The notes under the pieces are model-generated. The model was not told where the DNA came from. It did not search any database and saw nothing but the letters and a program-made list of their open reading frames with translations. Below, piece by piece: positions 50,746-60,857 of a DNA stretch of 64,000 nucleotides. Position numbers and translations under genes: made by a program. Position 1 is the stretch's first letter. Each line of letters starts with the position of its first letter. This DNA is from Fluctibacter halophilus. GTDB taxonomy: Bacteria > Pseudomonadota > Gammaproteobacteria > Enterobacterales > Alteromonadaceae. The DNA is taken from assembly GCF_020687825.1 (NCBI RefSeq), contig NZ_JAJEWP010000005.1, positions 124,001 to 188,000 of the forward strand, given 5' to 3'.

Positions 50746-51602
50746 ACACCATGTTTACACGGGGGCCGTCGCTACCTCATCGCACCGTATTGGCCCTGTG
50801 CCTTTCCATTCTGCTGATCCTGGTTGACCATCGTCTGGATGGTTTTGCCGCCGTTAAGGTTTACCTCAATTCATTGGTCAGTCCTATCCAGTACCTGGCC
50901 AGTCTGCCCGGTCAAATGCTCAGTGCCAGTGCCAATCGCCTGGTTTCTCACCAACAACTGGTGGCTGAAAATGCGCGGCTTACCCTGCAAGCGGCGCGCA
51001 TGCAGGAGAAGTTGCAGCGATTCGAGCTGCTGAAATCGGAAAATGATCGTCTGCGCACCTTGCTGGGATCGCCAGTGCGACCAGATGCCCAGATCATGGT
51101 GGCCGAACTGATGGCGGTCGATAATAACCCCTTCAGTCACCAGATTGTGATTGATAAAGGCGCCATTCATGGCGTCTATGAAAGCCAGTCTGTGCTTGAT
51201 GACAAAGGCATCGTTGGACAGATCATGGAAGTCGGCACCACCACCAGTCGTGTCTTGTTGATTGCCGACATCACCCATGCCATCCCGTTACGGATCGCAC
51301 GCAACAATGTACGCCTGGTAGCCAGTGGTTCCGGGCAACTGGATGAACTGTTTGTGGAACATGTACCGCACAGTGCCGATATCCAGGTTGGCGACGAGCT
51401 GGTGTCCTCGGGATTAGGCAATGTGTTTCCGGAAGGTTATCCGGCGGCAAAAATCACCTCCATTGTGCGCGACGAGTCGCGACCCTTTGCCCAGGTACGT
51501 GCACGGCCAATGGCGCAACTGGACCGGTTAAAGTACTTGTTGCTGCTGTGGCCCAGTGATGCGCCGGTACAACCTGTTTTTGATGGTCAGGGTGAATCAT
51601 GA
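50742..51602 (+). CDS. mreC: Rod shape-determining protein MreC
   Basis: Bitopic periplasmic protein that links MreB filaments to the wall synthases. The protein is 286 residues. A short cytoplasmic start with FTRGPSLPHR precedes one helix (TVLALCLSILLILVD, about 15-29). A coiled coil (QLVAENARLTLQAARMQEKL) and the two-barrel periplasmic domain follow (VIDKGAIHGVYESQSVLDDK, VGDELVSSGLGNVFPEGYP). It lacks the Pro-rich tail of E. coli MreC. It overlaps mreD by four bases. Confidence 0.96.
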   Translation: MNTMFTRGPSLPHRTVLALCLSILLILVDHRLDGFAAVKVYLNSLVSPIQYLASLPGQMLSASANRLVSHQQLVAENARLTLQAARMQEKLQRFELLKSENDRLRTLLGSPVRPDAQIMVAELMAVDNNPFSHQIVIDKGAIHGVYESQSVLDDKGIVGQIMEVGTTTSRVLLIADITHAIPLRIARNNVRLVASGSGQLDELFVEHVPHSADIQVGDELVSSGLGNVFPEGYPAAKITSIVRDESRPFAQVRARPMAQLDRLKYLLLLWPSDAPVQPVFDGQGES

Positions 51603-52075
51603 AGTTGCGTCACTACACCATCTTTTTGTCCATCATCGTCGCTTTGGTGTTGCAGGTGACACCGATGCCGCCGTTGGCCGATCAATTACGCCCGGATTGG
51701 GTGTTGTTGGTGCTGGGTTACTGGACCCTGGCGTTGCCCAACCGGGTTAACGTGGGGGTGGCGTTTCTGGTCGGCCTGGTGCTCGACATATTGCTCGGCA
51801 CCGCCATCGGCATCCACAGTTTCGCGATGTGTGTGTGTATTTTTGTGCTGGCAGCCAACTATCAGCGTCTACGCAACTATTCGGTCTGGCAGCAAGCGGT
51901 TGTGATCGGCATTCTGGCCGCTTTGTATCATTTGCTGGTGTTCTGGCTGCAGCATTTGCTGACCGATGTAAACTTCCTGTTTACGTATTTGTGGCCAGTG
52001 TTTACCTCCATGTTGATCTGGCCGTGGCTGTTCTTGTTGCTACGCAAAGTGCGTCGCCAATTCCGCATTTCTTAA
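51599..52075 (+). CDS. mreD: Rod shape-determining protein MreD
   Basis: A 158-residue inner-membrane protein with five or six helices and the family pattern PPLADQLRPDWVLLVLGYW near the N-terminus and LVLDILLGTAIGIHSFAMC. It completes the MreBCD elongation complex. It shares an ATGA with mreC and is followed 11 bases later by maf. Confidence 0.95.
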   Translation: MKLRHYTIFLSIIVALVLQVTPMPPLADQLRPDWVLLVLGYWTLALPNRVNVGVAFLVGLVLDILLGTAIGIHSFAMCVCIFVLAANYQRLRNYSVWQQAVVIGILAALYHLLVFWLQHLLTDVNFLFTYLWPVFTSMLIWPWLFLLLRKVRRQFRIS

Positions 52076-52086
52076 CAGGACACACT

Positions 52087-52659
52087 ATGTTGATTCTGGC
52101 TTCTCAATCGCCCCGCCGGCGGGAATTACTGGCCCAACTCGGTGTCTCGTTTACCACACTGCCAGCCGACATTGATGAAACTGTGATGACCGCGGAGTTA
52201 CCCGACGCGTATGTTGCCCGATTGGCGGAGCAAAAAGCCGCAGCGGTCAGGCAACAAGTGGCGGTGAGCGACTGGGTGCTGGGCTCCGATACTGCGGTTG
52301 TGATTGACGGGCAAATTCTGGGTAAACCCGCTGACGAGGCAGAGTTTCGGAGCATGATGCTGCGCTTGTCAGGCAAACAGCATCAGGTCCTTACCGCCGT
52401 CGCCCTGATAGGGCAAACGGGGACTACACTCAAAGTAGTGACAACTGACGTCACCTTTGACGTTCTGACCGATGCACAGATCCATTGGTATTGGCAAACC
52501 AGCGAGCCCAAGGATAAAGCCGGTGGCTATGGTATCCAGGGGCTCGGCGGACAATTTGTGAAACACATCAACGGTAGCTACAGCGCGGTGGTTGGGCTAC
52601 CGTTGTGTGAAACCCGACAATTACTCGAACAGGCAGGCGTGGAATTGTATGAGTGCTGA
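52087..52659 (+). CDS. maf: Maf-type nucleoside triphosphate pyrophosphatase (YhdE)
   Basis: Hydrolyses dTTP, UTP and modified nucleotides to monophosphates. The protein is 190 residues. The P-loop-like start is LILASQSPRRRELLAQLG, and the catalytic region is VLGSDTAVVIDGQILGKP. SEPKDKAGGYGIQGLGG and NGSYSAVVGLPL are typical of the YhdE branch. I chose the ATG at 52087; the longer frame is mreD read out of frame. It overlaps rng by 11 bases. Confidence 0.95.
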   Translation: MLILASQSPRRRELLAQLGVSFTTLPADIDETVMTAELPDAYVARLAEQKAAAVRQQVAVSDWVLGSDTAVVIDGQILGKPADEAEFRSMMLRLSGKQHQVLTAVALIGQTGTTLKVVTTDVTFDVLTDAQIHWYWQTSEPKDKAGGYGIQGLGGQFVKHINGSYSAVVGLPLCETRQLLEQAGVELYEC

Positions 52660-54115
52660 ATTACTGATCAACGTTACCCCTTCAGAATCCCGTGTGGCGT
52701 TGATCGAAAGTGGGATATTGCAGGAAATCCATGTTGAGCGACACACCAAACGGGGTTTGGTGGGGAATATTTATCGTGGCAAAGTGAGTCGCGTTCTGCC
52801 CGGCATGCAGGCAGCATTTGTCGACATTGGTCTGGATAAAGCGGCGTTTTTGCATGCGTCTGACATCGTGATCCACAGCGAAGTGGTTGAGGAAGTGTCT
52901 ACCAGCCATATCGAGAAGCAGGATATCCGTGAACTGGTGCGTGACGGCCAGGACATTGTGGTTCAGGTGGTAAAGGACCCCATCGGCACCAAAGGTGCAC
53001 GACTGACTACCGACATCACTATTCCTTCCCGTTATCTGGTGTTTATGCCCAGCGTCACCCATGTGGGGGTGTCACAGCGTATTGAGGATGAAAGCGAACG
53101 GGAGCGTTTAAAATCGCTGGTGCAGGATTTCTGTAATGAGCAGGGCGGCTTTATCCTCAGAACGGCAGCAGAAGGGGTTGGTGAGCAGGAACTGCAACAG
53201 GACGCTGAGTTTCTGCGCCGCTTGTGGGCCAAGATCCAACAACGGATGAAAAAGGCCAAATCCAACGTGCTGTATGAAGATTTGCCGCTGGCCCGCCGTG
53301 TATTGCGGGACTTTGTCGGCACCGAATTGGATCGGATCCGTATTGATTCCAAGTTGTCTTTTCAGGAGTTACAGCATTTCACCCGTGAGTACGTGCCGGA
53401 ATTGAACAAGCTGCTCGAATACTATCCTGGCGATCGACCGATCTTTGACCTGTATGACGTGGAAAATGAGGCGCAACGTGCGCTGGAGCGCCGTGTGGAT
53501 TTGAAGTCCGGCGGCTATCTGATCATCGATCAGACCGAAGCGATGACCACTATCGACATCAACACCGGTGCCTTTGTCGGACACAGAAACCTCGAAGAAA
53601 CCATCTTCAATACCAATATTGAAGCGACCCAGGCCATTGCCCGTCAGTTACGTTTGCGCAATTTAGGCGGCATGATCCTGATCGATTTCATCGACATGAC
53701 AGACCCGGATCACAAGCGACGGGTACTGCACAGCCTTGAAACGGCCACCAGCAAAGATCGCGCGAAAACCAATATTCATGGCTTTACCGCATTGGGTCTG
53801 ATTGAAATGACCCGTAAACGAACCCGAGAAAGTTTGGAACATATCCTGTGCGGTGAGTGTCCAGTATGTAAGGGGCGTGGCTCGATCAAAACGGTGGAAA
53901 CCATCTGTTTCGAAGTCATGCGGGAAATTGTACGGGTGAATCGCGCCTATGATGCCGACAAATTCGTGGTCTATGCGTCACCGGCGGTGGCAGAAGCGCT
54001 GATGGGAGAAGAATCCCACATGCTGGCAGAACTGGAAGTGTTCGTTTCCAAACAAATCAAAGTGCAAACGGAGTTGCTCTACGCCCAAGATAAATTTGAC
54101 GTGGTAATGATGTGA
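52649..54115 (+). CDS. rng: Ribonuclease G
   Basis: Single-strand endoribonuclease that matures the 16S rRNA 5' end and turns over some mRNAs. The protein is 488 residues; E. coli has 489. An S1 domain covers about 38-128 (GNIYRGKVSRVLPGMQAAFV). The catalytic core has ATTIDINTG-type MTTIDINTGAFVG and ILIDFIDM, with the metal-binding aspartates. The zinc link is CGECPVCKGRG. It has no RNase E-like scaffold tail. The start lies inside the end of maf, and its end shares a GTGA with yhdP. Confidence 0.97.
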   Translation: MSAELLINVTPSESRVALIESGILQEIHVERHTKRGLVGNIYRGKVSRVLPGMQAAFVDIGLDKAAFLHASDIVIHSEVVEEVSTSHIEKQDIRELVRDGQDIVVQVVKDPIGTKGARLTTDITIPSRYLVFMPSVTHVGVSQRIEDESERERLKSLVQDFCNEQGGFILRTAAEGVGEQELQQDAEFLRRLWAKIQQRMKKAKSNVLYEDLPLARRVLRDFVGTELDRIRIDSKLSFQELQHFTREYVPELNKLLEYYPGDRPIFDLYDVENEAQRALERRVDLKSGGYLIIDQTEAMTTIDINTGAFVGHRNLEETIFNTNIEATQAIARQLRLRNLGGMILIDFIDMTDPDHKRRVLHSLETATSKDRAKTNIHGFTALGLIEMTRKRTRESLEHILCGECPVCKGRGSIKTVETICFEVMREIVRVNRAYDADKFVVYASPAVAEALMGEESHMLAELEVFVSKQIKVQTELLYAQDKFDVVMM

Positions 54116-57100
54116 GCAAACAACCCCGCGTAACGGCGTCGAAGTTTGTCGGTGTTGCGATCAAAAAATTGTGGACCTTGATGGCCATCACGCTGGTGAC
54201 GGTGGCTGTGTTGATCAGTGTGTTGCGTTACACATTGCCACACCTTGACCAGCAGAAACACCGGGTTGAACAATTTCTGGCCGACCAATACGGCATTGAT
54301 TTGAGTATCGGTCAGATCAGTGCCGGTTGGCATGGCATCGGACCTTCATTGGTGTTGCAGGACGTACAGTTGCGCCAAAATGCGGCGTCGCCACTGGATT
54401 TAAGCGTTCAGACCACGCAAATTGAAATCGATTTCTGGGCATCTGTGCTGGCGGGTCAGATCCAGTCCACACGCTTTGAACTGGATGGTCTGGCGCTGCG
54501 CATCAATCTGGCACAACTACAGCAGGGTGAGTCCGATTATCCGGTGGTCGACGCATTGCAGCGCTTGTTTCTGGAACAACTGCAACGTTTTTCGGTGACG
54601 GACAGCCATATTGCCGTGACCACACGCTATGACGAACAATTGATCCAAATTGAAACCCTCAGTTGGGTCAACCAGGACCAGCATCACCAAGGGGTTGGTC
54701 AACTGCAGGTGGTAGAGCTGGCCAGCAATTCGGCGTCTTTTGTGCTCGATTTACACGGTGACCCGAGCGATCTGAACGGACTGTTCTATGCCTCCGCGGA
54801 AGCCCTGGATGTATCTCCCTGGCTGAATCAATGGCTGCCTACCGAACAGGAGCTGACCACCAGTCGCGCCAACATGACGTGGTGGTCTGGGATCAAGAAC
54901 AGCCGGGTTACGGATGTACACGTAGAATTCGGTAACAGTGATTTTGCCTGGGACACGGCACAGAGCACCCTGTCAGCTTCCGTCATCGGCGGGGATTTAC
55001 GTGCCGAACCGGACGCTGAAGGCTGGCGTTTTAACCTGGACAACCTGATCATCAATATCGATCAGCGTACCCTGGCCAGCAATTGGCGAGGTCATATTGC
55101 TCAGGATGGCCGCTCTCGGTTGATGTTAATGAACAGTATCGACGTTGCGCCGTTGCTGCCGTTGACTGCTTTGGTGCTGGATGAGCAACAGCAATCCATG
55201 CTGGCTGAGTTGGATCCTCAGGCCAGTATTGACGAGTTGGCAGTGATGTTCAGTCAGCAGGTCGCAGCTTATGCCCGCTTTAATGATATTGGCTGGCAGC
55301 AGACCGCCGCAATTCCGGGACTGGAAAACCTCACTGCCGAACTGTTCTGGCAAGGCAAACACGGTGGCTTTACGTTGCGCGGTGTACAAGACATTGTGCA
55401 CATCGATGACATGCTGGACGACGATTTGTTGTATCAGGATTTGCAAGCCCAGGGCTTTGTGACCCTGAACGACGGCGGTTTCAATCTGCAAGTACCCCAG
55501 TTGCGTTTGCGCAACGACTGGTTGTCATTGACCCAACGTCTGGCATACGACAGTCACAGCGACGTATTGCAGTCGCAAACACAGATAGAACCGATGTCCG
55601 TGGCCAGGGCCAAGCGTCTTTTCCCGGGAACCTTGATGGGTCAGCAAACCAAAGCGTACTTGTCTCGTGCGCTGGTTGATGGCCAGGTGGGTGCTGCCGA
55701 GGTATTGTGGTTTGGTCGACCGGCGGCGTTTCCGTTTGATAATAACCAAGGGGTGTTTCAGGCCCGTGTACAAATCAGCGACAGCACGTTTGCGTTTGAC
55801 CCCGGTTGGCCCGCCTTGACCGATTTGTCCCTGTCGCTGGCGTTTGACAATGAAGCGTTGGTGATGACCAGCGAAGCTGGCACGTTGCAAGGGGTTGAAC
55901 TGTCAGATTTGCACGCGGTGATCCCACGCCTGGTGAGTGACGCCCGTCTGTTGATTGATACCCATGGTCGTGCCGAGGGGCAGGTGGTCAGTCAGTTGAT
56001 GATGGACAGCGACCTGTCAGACAGTGTCGGTGTCGCATTGACAGACGGCGTGCAACTCGGCGGTTCGGTAGGCGTCAAACTGCACCTGGATATTCCCTTA
56101 AGTGGCAATGACGTGGTCGCCAAAGGCGAGGTGTCGCTGGACAACAACACGTTGTGGGTACCCAGTCTGGACATGACCTTCAACAAAGTGGGCGGCACGG
56201 TGTTGTTTGAAAACGACCGTGTGCGTGTTGATGAGTTGCAGGCGGATCTGTTGGGCCAGCCGGTGCGAGTGAATTACCTGGGGGCTCTCGAACCGGGGCA
56301 GGGGTATCGCTCTCAGATCAGTATGCACGGAGACTGGCAGGTGGCAGCTCTGCTGGAACAACAACATCCGCCATTGCAGGATTGGCTGAGCGGTGCCTCC
56401 ACCTGGCGTGCGATGGTGGATTTGTTACTGACCGATGAGGGTTACGAGTATGCCATGGATATTCAATCCGATTTGGTTGGCGTGGGCTCATCCCTGCCGT
56501 CACCTTTTGCCAAAGTTGCGGTAGACAGTATGCCGCTGCACGTTGTCGGCCAGGGTGATCAACAAGCCACAACCGTCAAAGTGTCATTGGGTGAAGACAT
56601 CGTGTTTAACGGTGTATTGCCCCATGACACGCTGCAGTTTTCACGCGCCCATTTAGGGGTGGGCGATACCGATGTATTGAGCATGGGGCTGGGTTTCAGT
56701 ATTTCAGCACAGCTGGAAACCGTTGATGCACAACGTTGGTATCAGGCCATCGATGCCCTGATTGCGGGGATCCCCGATGGCGAAGCGCCAATGCTGGGGG
56801 AGCCACAGCGCATTTATGTGGAAGCACAGCGCCTCAATCTGTTCGGACACCATGTGGATAATCTGGAGTTAGTGGCCAAGCATTCGACACAGGATTGGCT
56901 GTTGCAACTCAATGCCCAGCAGCTACGTGCAGATGTTCAACTGTACTATGACTGGTTGAACAAGGGGGTTGATGTTCAGGCGGATTTTCTCGATCTGACC
57001 CCCCCCAAAGACACCAACACCGATGCCGCAGTGATAGACACACTTCAGCCGGATTGGCAGCGCATGCCGCCGATCCGTTTTCAATGCCAGCGCTGCCGTC

Positions 57101-57972
57101 TTGATGACATGGACATTGGCAAAGTGGGTTTTGCCCTGCAGCGTGCCGACCAGGGCATGACGATTGAGTCACTGAGCCTGGAAAGTGCCCATGGTAAAGT
57201 GCAGGCACAAGGGCGCTGGCAAACCGGTGATGATGCGGTTATGTTCACCGCGTTGGAAGGCGAATTTACCAGCTCAGATTTGGGCGCCTATTTAAAAAAC
57301 CTTGGCGTGGATTCAGGGATCAAGGACTCCAAAGCCAGCTTTGCTTTTGACTTACAATGGGATGGCGCACCGTTTGCCTTCAACCTGGAGAGTTTGGATG
57401 GCGACGTCAACTGGCGTCTGAGCGACGGTTACCTGACCGATGTAAGCGACAAAGGATCACGCATCTTCAGTTTGTTGAGTCTGCAATCGCTGGTGCGAAA
57501 ACTGAGTCTCGATTTTCGTGATGTGTTCGCCAAAGGTTTCTTCTATGACAAGATGACGGGCAGCTTCCAGGTGGCCGACGGCAGGGCACATACCGAAGAT
57601 ACCGTGATCGATGGCGGTGCCGGCGAAATGACACTGACGGGTTACACCGATTTGCCGAGCAGGGCGTTAAATTATCGTATCGGTTTTACCCCCAACGTCA
57701 CCTCAAGCTTGCCGTTACTGGTGTACTGGATGGTCAATCCGGCATCAGCGATTGCCGCCCTGGCGATAGACCAGGTGTTAACAGAGACCAAAGTGATCTC
57801 CAATGTGCAATACTCACTGACGGGTACCCTGGATGAGCCTCAACTCACCGAGCTTGATCGTAAAAGCCGTGATATCAGTTTACCAGCTCGGGTTGATACG
57901 CCGCCTTCATCTCAGGGAACGCCGCCAGTACAAGAGCCCCAAAGCCCTGATTCTCCGGGGCAAGGAGAGTGA
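54112..57972 (+). CDS. yhdP: AsmA-like envelope protein YhdP
   Basis: A 1286-residue inner-membrane protein; E. coli YhdP has 1266. One N-terminal helix (LMAITLVTVAVLISVLRY) precedes a very long beta-rich periplasmic part that should form a lipid-carrying groove. YhdP with TamB and YdbH moves phospholipids to the outer membrane in E. coli. The C-terminal part has GRAHTEDTVIDGGAGEMTLT and the hydrophobic ASAIAALAIDQVL, followed by a Pro/Ser-rich tail. The start is a GTG overlapping the rng stop. Confidence 0.94.
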   Translation: MSKQPRVTASKFVGVAIKKLWTLMAITLVTVAVLISVLRYTLPHLDQQKHRVEQFLADQYGIDLSIGQISAGWHGIGPSLVLQDVQLRQNAASPLDLSVQTTQIEIDFWASVLAGQIQSTRFELDGLALRINLAQLQQGESDYPVVDALQRLFLEQLQRFSVTDSHIAVTTRYDEQLIQIETLSWVNQDQHHQGVGQLQVVELASNSASFVLDLHGDPSDLNGLFYASAEALDVSPWLNQWLPTEQELTTSRANMTWWSGIKNSRVTDVHVEFGNSDFAWDTAQSTLSASVIGGDLRAEPDAEGWRFNLDNLIINIDQRTLASNWRGHIAQDGRSRLMLMNSIDVAPLLPLTALVLDEQQQSMLAELDPQASIDELAVMFSQQVAAYARFNDIGWQQTAAIPGLENLTAELFWQGKHGGFTLRGVQDIVHIDDMLDDDLLYQDLQAQGFVTLNDGGFNLQVPQLRLRNDWLSLTQRLAYDSHSDVLQSQTQIEPMSVARAKRLFPGTLMGQQTKAYLSRALVDGQVGAAEVLWFGRPAAFPFDNNQGVFQARVQISDSTFAFDPGWPALTDLSLSLAFDNEALVMTSEAGTLQGVELSDLHAVIPRLVSDARLLIDTHGRAEGQVVSQLMMDSDLSDSVGVALTDGVQLGGSVGVKLHLDIPLSGNDVVAKGEVSLDNNTLWVPSLDMTFNKVGGTVLFENDRVRVDELQADLLGQPVRVNYLGALEPGQGYRSQISMHGDWQVAALLEQQHPPLQDWLSGASTWRAMVDLLLTDEGYEYAMDIQSDLVGVGSSLPSPFAKVAVDSMPLHVVGQGDQQATTVKVSLGEDIVFNGVLPHDTLQFSRAHLGVGDTDVLSMGLGFSISAQLETVDAQRWYQAIDALIAGIPDGEAPMLGEPQRIYVEAQRLNLFGHHVDNLELVAKHSTQDWLLQLNAQQLRADVQLYYDWLNKGVDVQADFLDLTPPKDTNTDAAVIDTLQPDWQRMPPIRFQCQRCRLDDMDIGKVGFALQRADQGMTIESLSLESAHGKVQAQGRWQTGDDAVMFTALEGEFTSSDLGAYLKNLGVDSGIKDSKASFAFDLQWDGAPFAFNLESLDGDVNWRLSDGYLTDVSDKGSRIFSLLSLQSLVRKLSLDFRDVFAKGFFYDKMTGSFQVADGRAHTEDTVIDGGAGEMTLTGYTDLPSRALNYRIGFTPNVTSSLPLLVYWMVNPASAIAALAIDQVLTETKVISNVQYSLTGTLDEPQLTELDRKSRDISLPARVDTPPSSQGTPPVQEPQSPDSPGQGE

Positions 57973-57973
57973 T

Positions 57974-58792
57974 ATGAGTACCGTAGTGGCACTGCAAATG
58001 GTGTCAGGTCCTGACACCCAGGCCAACTTACAGCAGATTGACAAGTTGCTCAGCGAACAGACCTTTCGTCAGCCCGCGCTGGTGGTTTTACCCGAATGCG
58101 TTGCCTGTTTTGGTGGTCGCGACAGTGACTTGCTGGCCATCGCCGAAACCCAAGGGCAAGGCCCGATTCAGGACGCTTTATCCGACATTGCCCGTCGCCA
58201 CGGTGTGTGGTTGGTGGGGGGAACCATCCCGGTGAAAGTGCCTGACAAGGACAAGTATTTCGCCAGTTGTCTGGTCTACGATGAACAGGGGCAACAGCGT
58301 GCCCATTACCGCAAAATTCATCTGTTCGATGTTCAGGTTGCTGATAACACCGGTGACTACAAGGAATCCCGCTTTACCGATCCCGGTGATGAGGTGGTGG
58401 TAGTGGATACGCCTTTTGGTCGGGTCGGCGTTGCCGTGTGCTATGATTTGCGTTTTCCAGGTCTGTTTCAGGCCATGGGGCAGGTGGATATCCTTGTGCT
58501 GCCCAGTGCCTTTACGCAAAAAACCGGACAGGCCCACTGGATGCCTTTGCTCAGCGCCCGAGCAATCGAAAAACAATGCTACGTGGTGGCAGCCAATCAG
58601 GGCGGAGAGCACCAGAACGGTCGACAGACGTTCGGCCATTCCTGTGTTGTTTCCCCTTGGGGCGAAATGTTGTCGATGATAGAGAAAGGGCCGGGCTTAG
58701 CCATTGCCGCAGTCGACGATGAGCACATTCATAAGATCCGAACGGCGATGCCGGTGGATCAACACAATCGATTCAGGAGCACTTTTGTCTAA
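57974..58792 (+). CDS. Nitrilase-family amidase, Nit1-like
   Basis: A 272-residue C-N hydrolase. The catalytic triad is visible as Glu in VVLPEC, Lys in YRKIHLFDV and Cys in [10 protein letters not shown]. Sequence style and the yhdP-tldD context match the branch related to deaminated glutathione amidase. I chose the ATG at 57974 with AGGAGA upstream, one base after the yhdP stop. Precise substrate is inferred from the branch only. Confidence 0.9.
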   Translation: MSTVVALQMVSGPDTQANLQQIDKLLSEQTFRQPALVVLPECVACFGGRDSDLLAIAETQGQGPIQDALSDIARRHGVWLVGGTIPVKVPDKDKYFASCLVYDEQGQQRAHYRKIHLFDVQVADNTGDYKESRFTDPGDEVVVVDTPFGRVGVAVCYDLRFPGLFQAMGQVDILVLPSAFTQKTGQAHWMPLLSARAIEKQCYVVAANQGGEHQNGRQTFGHSCVVSPWGEMLSMIEKGPGLAIAAVDDEHIHKIRTAMPVDQHNRFRSTFV

Positions 58793-60227
58793 TTCAGTTG
58801 AACACAACCTGTTACATGCATCTGGCTTGGATCGTCACGATCTGGAGCGGGTGCTTGGCCATATTCATCAACACCAGACCGATTTTGCCGACCTGTATTT
58901 CCAATCCAGTCAGCACGAAACCTGGGTGTTGGAAGACGGTATCATTAAAGACGGTAGCTATAACAATGAGCGTGGTGTCGGCGTGCGCGCCATTCATGGT
59001 GAAAAGACCGGTTTTTCCTATTCTGACGAGATTGCTTTACCGACCCTGATGACGGCTGCTGATGCAGCCAGGGGCATCGCAGCCCATGGTGGCCAGCATA
59101 AGGTGGCCGCACTGCACAATACAGACATAGAAACCCGCTATGGCACTGACAACCCGATCATCGGGATGCAGGACAAAGACAAGATTTTGTTGCTGCAACA
59201 AGTGGATGCGTATGTGCGCCAGCAGGAGCCGACCGTTAGCCAGGTGATTGTCAGTATCAGTGGGTCCTACGAAGAAATATTGGTGGCTGCCACTGACGGT
59301 ACGTTTTGTACCGATATTCGTCCGTTAGTACGTCTAAATTGCTCGGTGCTGCTGGAAAAAGGCGAACGTCGGGAGCGGGGCAGTGCCGGCGCCGGTGGAC
59401 GCTATGGTTACAGCGAATTTTTACAAATGGACGGTGACGTTCCGGTCTATCAGCGACTGGCTGATGAAGCGTTGCATATGGCGCGCGTCAACATGCAGGC
59501 CATCGACGCGCCCGCGGGTCAGATGCCGGTGGTGTTGGGCGCGGGTTGGCCCGGCGTTTTATTACACGAAGCGGTCGGGCATGGTCTGGAAGGTGATTTT
59601 AACCGTAAGGGCGCATCGACGTTCAGTGGTCGAATCGGCCAACAGGTTGCCGCCAAAGGCGTGACGGTCGTTGATGATGGCACCTTGAGTAATCGGCGTG
59701 GCTCGCTCAACATTGATGATGAGGGAACCCCAAGTCAATACAACGTGTTGATTGAAGATGGGATCCTAACCGGTTATATGCAGGACAAACATAATGCCCG
59801 GTTGATGGGCGTGAAGGTCACCGGCAACGGGCGTCGTGAGTCTTATGCACATTTGCCGATGCCACGCATGACCAATACCTACATGCTCAATGGGCAGTAT
59901 GCACAGGAAGAGCTGATCGGCTCAATCGAAAAAGGCATTTATGCGCCTAATTTCGGCGGTGGTCAGGTGGACATCACGTCGGGCAAATTCGTGTTTTCAA
60001 CCTCAGAGGCTTATCTGATCGAAAAGGGCCAGATCACCACACCCATCAAAGGAGCAACATTGATTGGCAATGGGCCTGAGGTGATGAAGAAAGTGTCCAT
60101 GATCGGCAATGATCTGGCGTTGGATAAAGGCGTCGGTGTGTGCGGTAAAGACGGCCAGAGCGTGCCGGTTGGCGTCGGTCAGCCCAGTCTCAAGGTGGAT
60201 GAGCTGACCGTCGGCGGCACGGCTTAA
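58785..60227 (+). CDS. tldD: Metalloprotease TldD
   Basis: Zinc protease that works with PmbA (TldE) on unfolded or small peptides such as microcin B17 precursor and CcdA. The protein is 480 residues; E. coli has 481. The metal motif is [11 protein letters not shown]. The N-terminal [21 protein letters not shown] and C-terminal [13 protein letters not shown] are typical. The start is an unusual TTG at 58785, with CAGGAG six bases upstream, overlapping the nitrilase stop. pmbA lies two genes on. Confidence 0.95.
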   Translation: MSNSVEHNLLHASGLDRHDLERVLGHIHQHQTDFADLYFQSSQHETWVLEDGIIKDGSYNNERGVGVRAIHGEKTGFSYSDEIALPTLMTAADAARGIAAHGGQHKVAALHNTDIETRYGTDNPIIGMQDKDKILLLQQVDAYVRQQEPTVSQVIVSISGSYEEILVAATDGTFCTDIRPLVRLNCSVLLEKGERRERGSAGAGGRYGYSEFLQMDGDVPVYQRLADEALHMARVNMQAIDAPAGQMPVVLGAGWPGVLLHEAVGHGLEGDFNRKGASTFSGRIGQQVAAKGVTVVDDGTLSNRRGSLNIDDEGTPSQYNVLIEDGILTGYMQDKHNARLMGVKVTGNGRRESYAHLPMPRMTNTYMLNGQYAQEELIGSIEKGIYAPNFGGGQVDITSGKFVFSTSEAYLIEKGQITTPIKGATLIGNGPEVMKKVSMIGNDLALDKGVGVCGKDGQSVPVGVGQPSLKVDELTVGGTA

Positions 60228-60742
60228 GCGGGCAGCGCTTCTTTAAGGTACTGAAACAGCTCTCTGGCTGCTTTTGGGGGCTTGTTCTCAGCCGCTTGTT
60301 TGCTGGCCTGACGTACCAACTGGCGCAACTTTTGACGGTCCAGTTCAGGATGTTGTTCCAGCAATGCCTGCACTGCCGAATCCCCTTGCGTCAGCAACTG
60401 GTCTCGCCATTGCTCCAGCTTGTGAAAGTGCTGGGTCGCCTGCCGGTGGCCGGCTTCCAGTTCGTGCAGTGCTCGCTCCAGGGGGGCTGTTTCCCGGGCG
60501 CGCAGCAACTTACCGATGAACTGTATTTGGCGTCGGAAACCTTCTTTCTTGCGGTTGATCCGGCGTGCAAGCTGAACCGCCTCCTCCAGTTCACTGTCCA
60601 TTGGCATTTTGTCCAGCGACGCCTGGCCCAGGTTGACCAGTTTCTCGCCCAGTTTTTGCAGCGCCGCACTTTCCTGTTTCAGTTGGGTTTTACTTTTGTA
60701 ATCAGGATCATCCTGATCAATATCAAAATCGCTGTCCGTCAT
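60224..60742 (-). CDS. darP: Ribosome biogenesis factor DarP (YjgA)
   Basis: A 172-residue helical DUF615 protein that helps late assembly of the 50S subunit. The acidic start [19 protein letters not shown] precedes [15 protein letters not shown] and the [20 protein letters not shown] helix typical of the family. I chose the ATG complementary to 60740-60742; the longer frame has an unrelated N-terminus. Its stop and the stop of tldD share the palindrome TTAA. Confidence 0.93.
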   Translation of the reverse strand: MTDSDFDIDQDDPDYKSKTQLKQESAALQKLGEKLVNLGQASLDKMPMDSELEEAVQLARRINRKKEGFRRQIQFIGKLLRARETAPLERALHELEAGHRQATQHFHKLEQWRDQLLTQGDSAVQALLEQHPELDRQKLRQLVRQASKQAAENKPPKAARELFQYLKEALPA

Positions 60743-60857
60743 AATCGTGTCATTAGTGTTATAGTAAGGCCAATTGTAACTCAGCCGACCCCGCCCTGCA
60801 CAGAGGCGATCGGCGGTGGCAGCAGCAGTTGCCCTTGGTGGGAAGTTAATAACGCAC

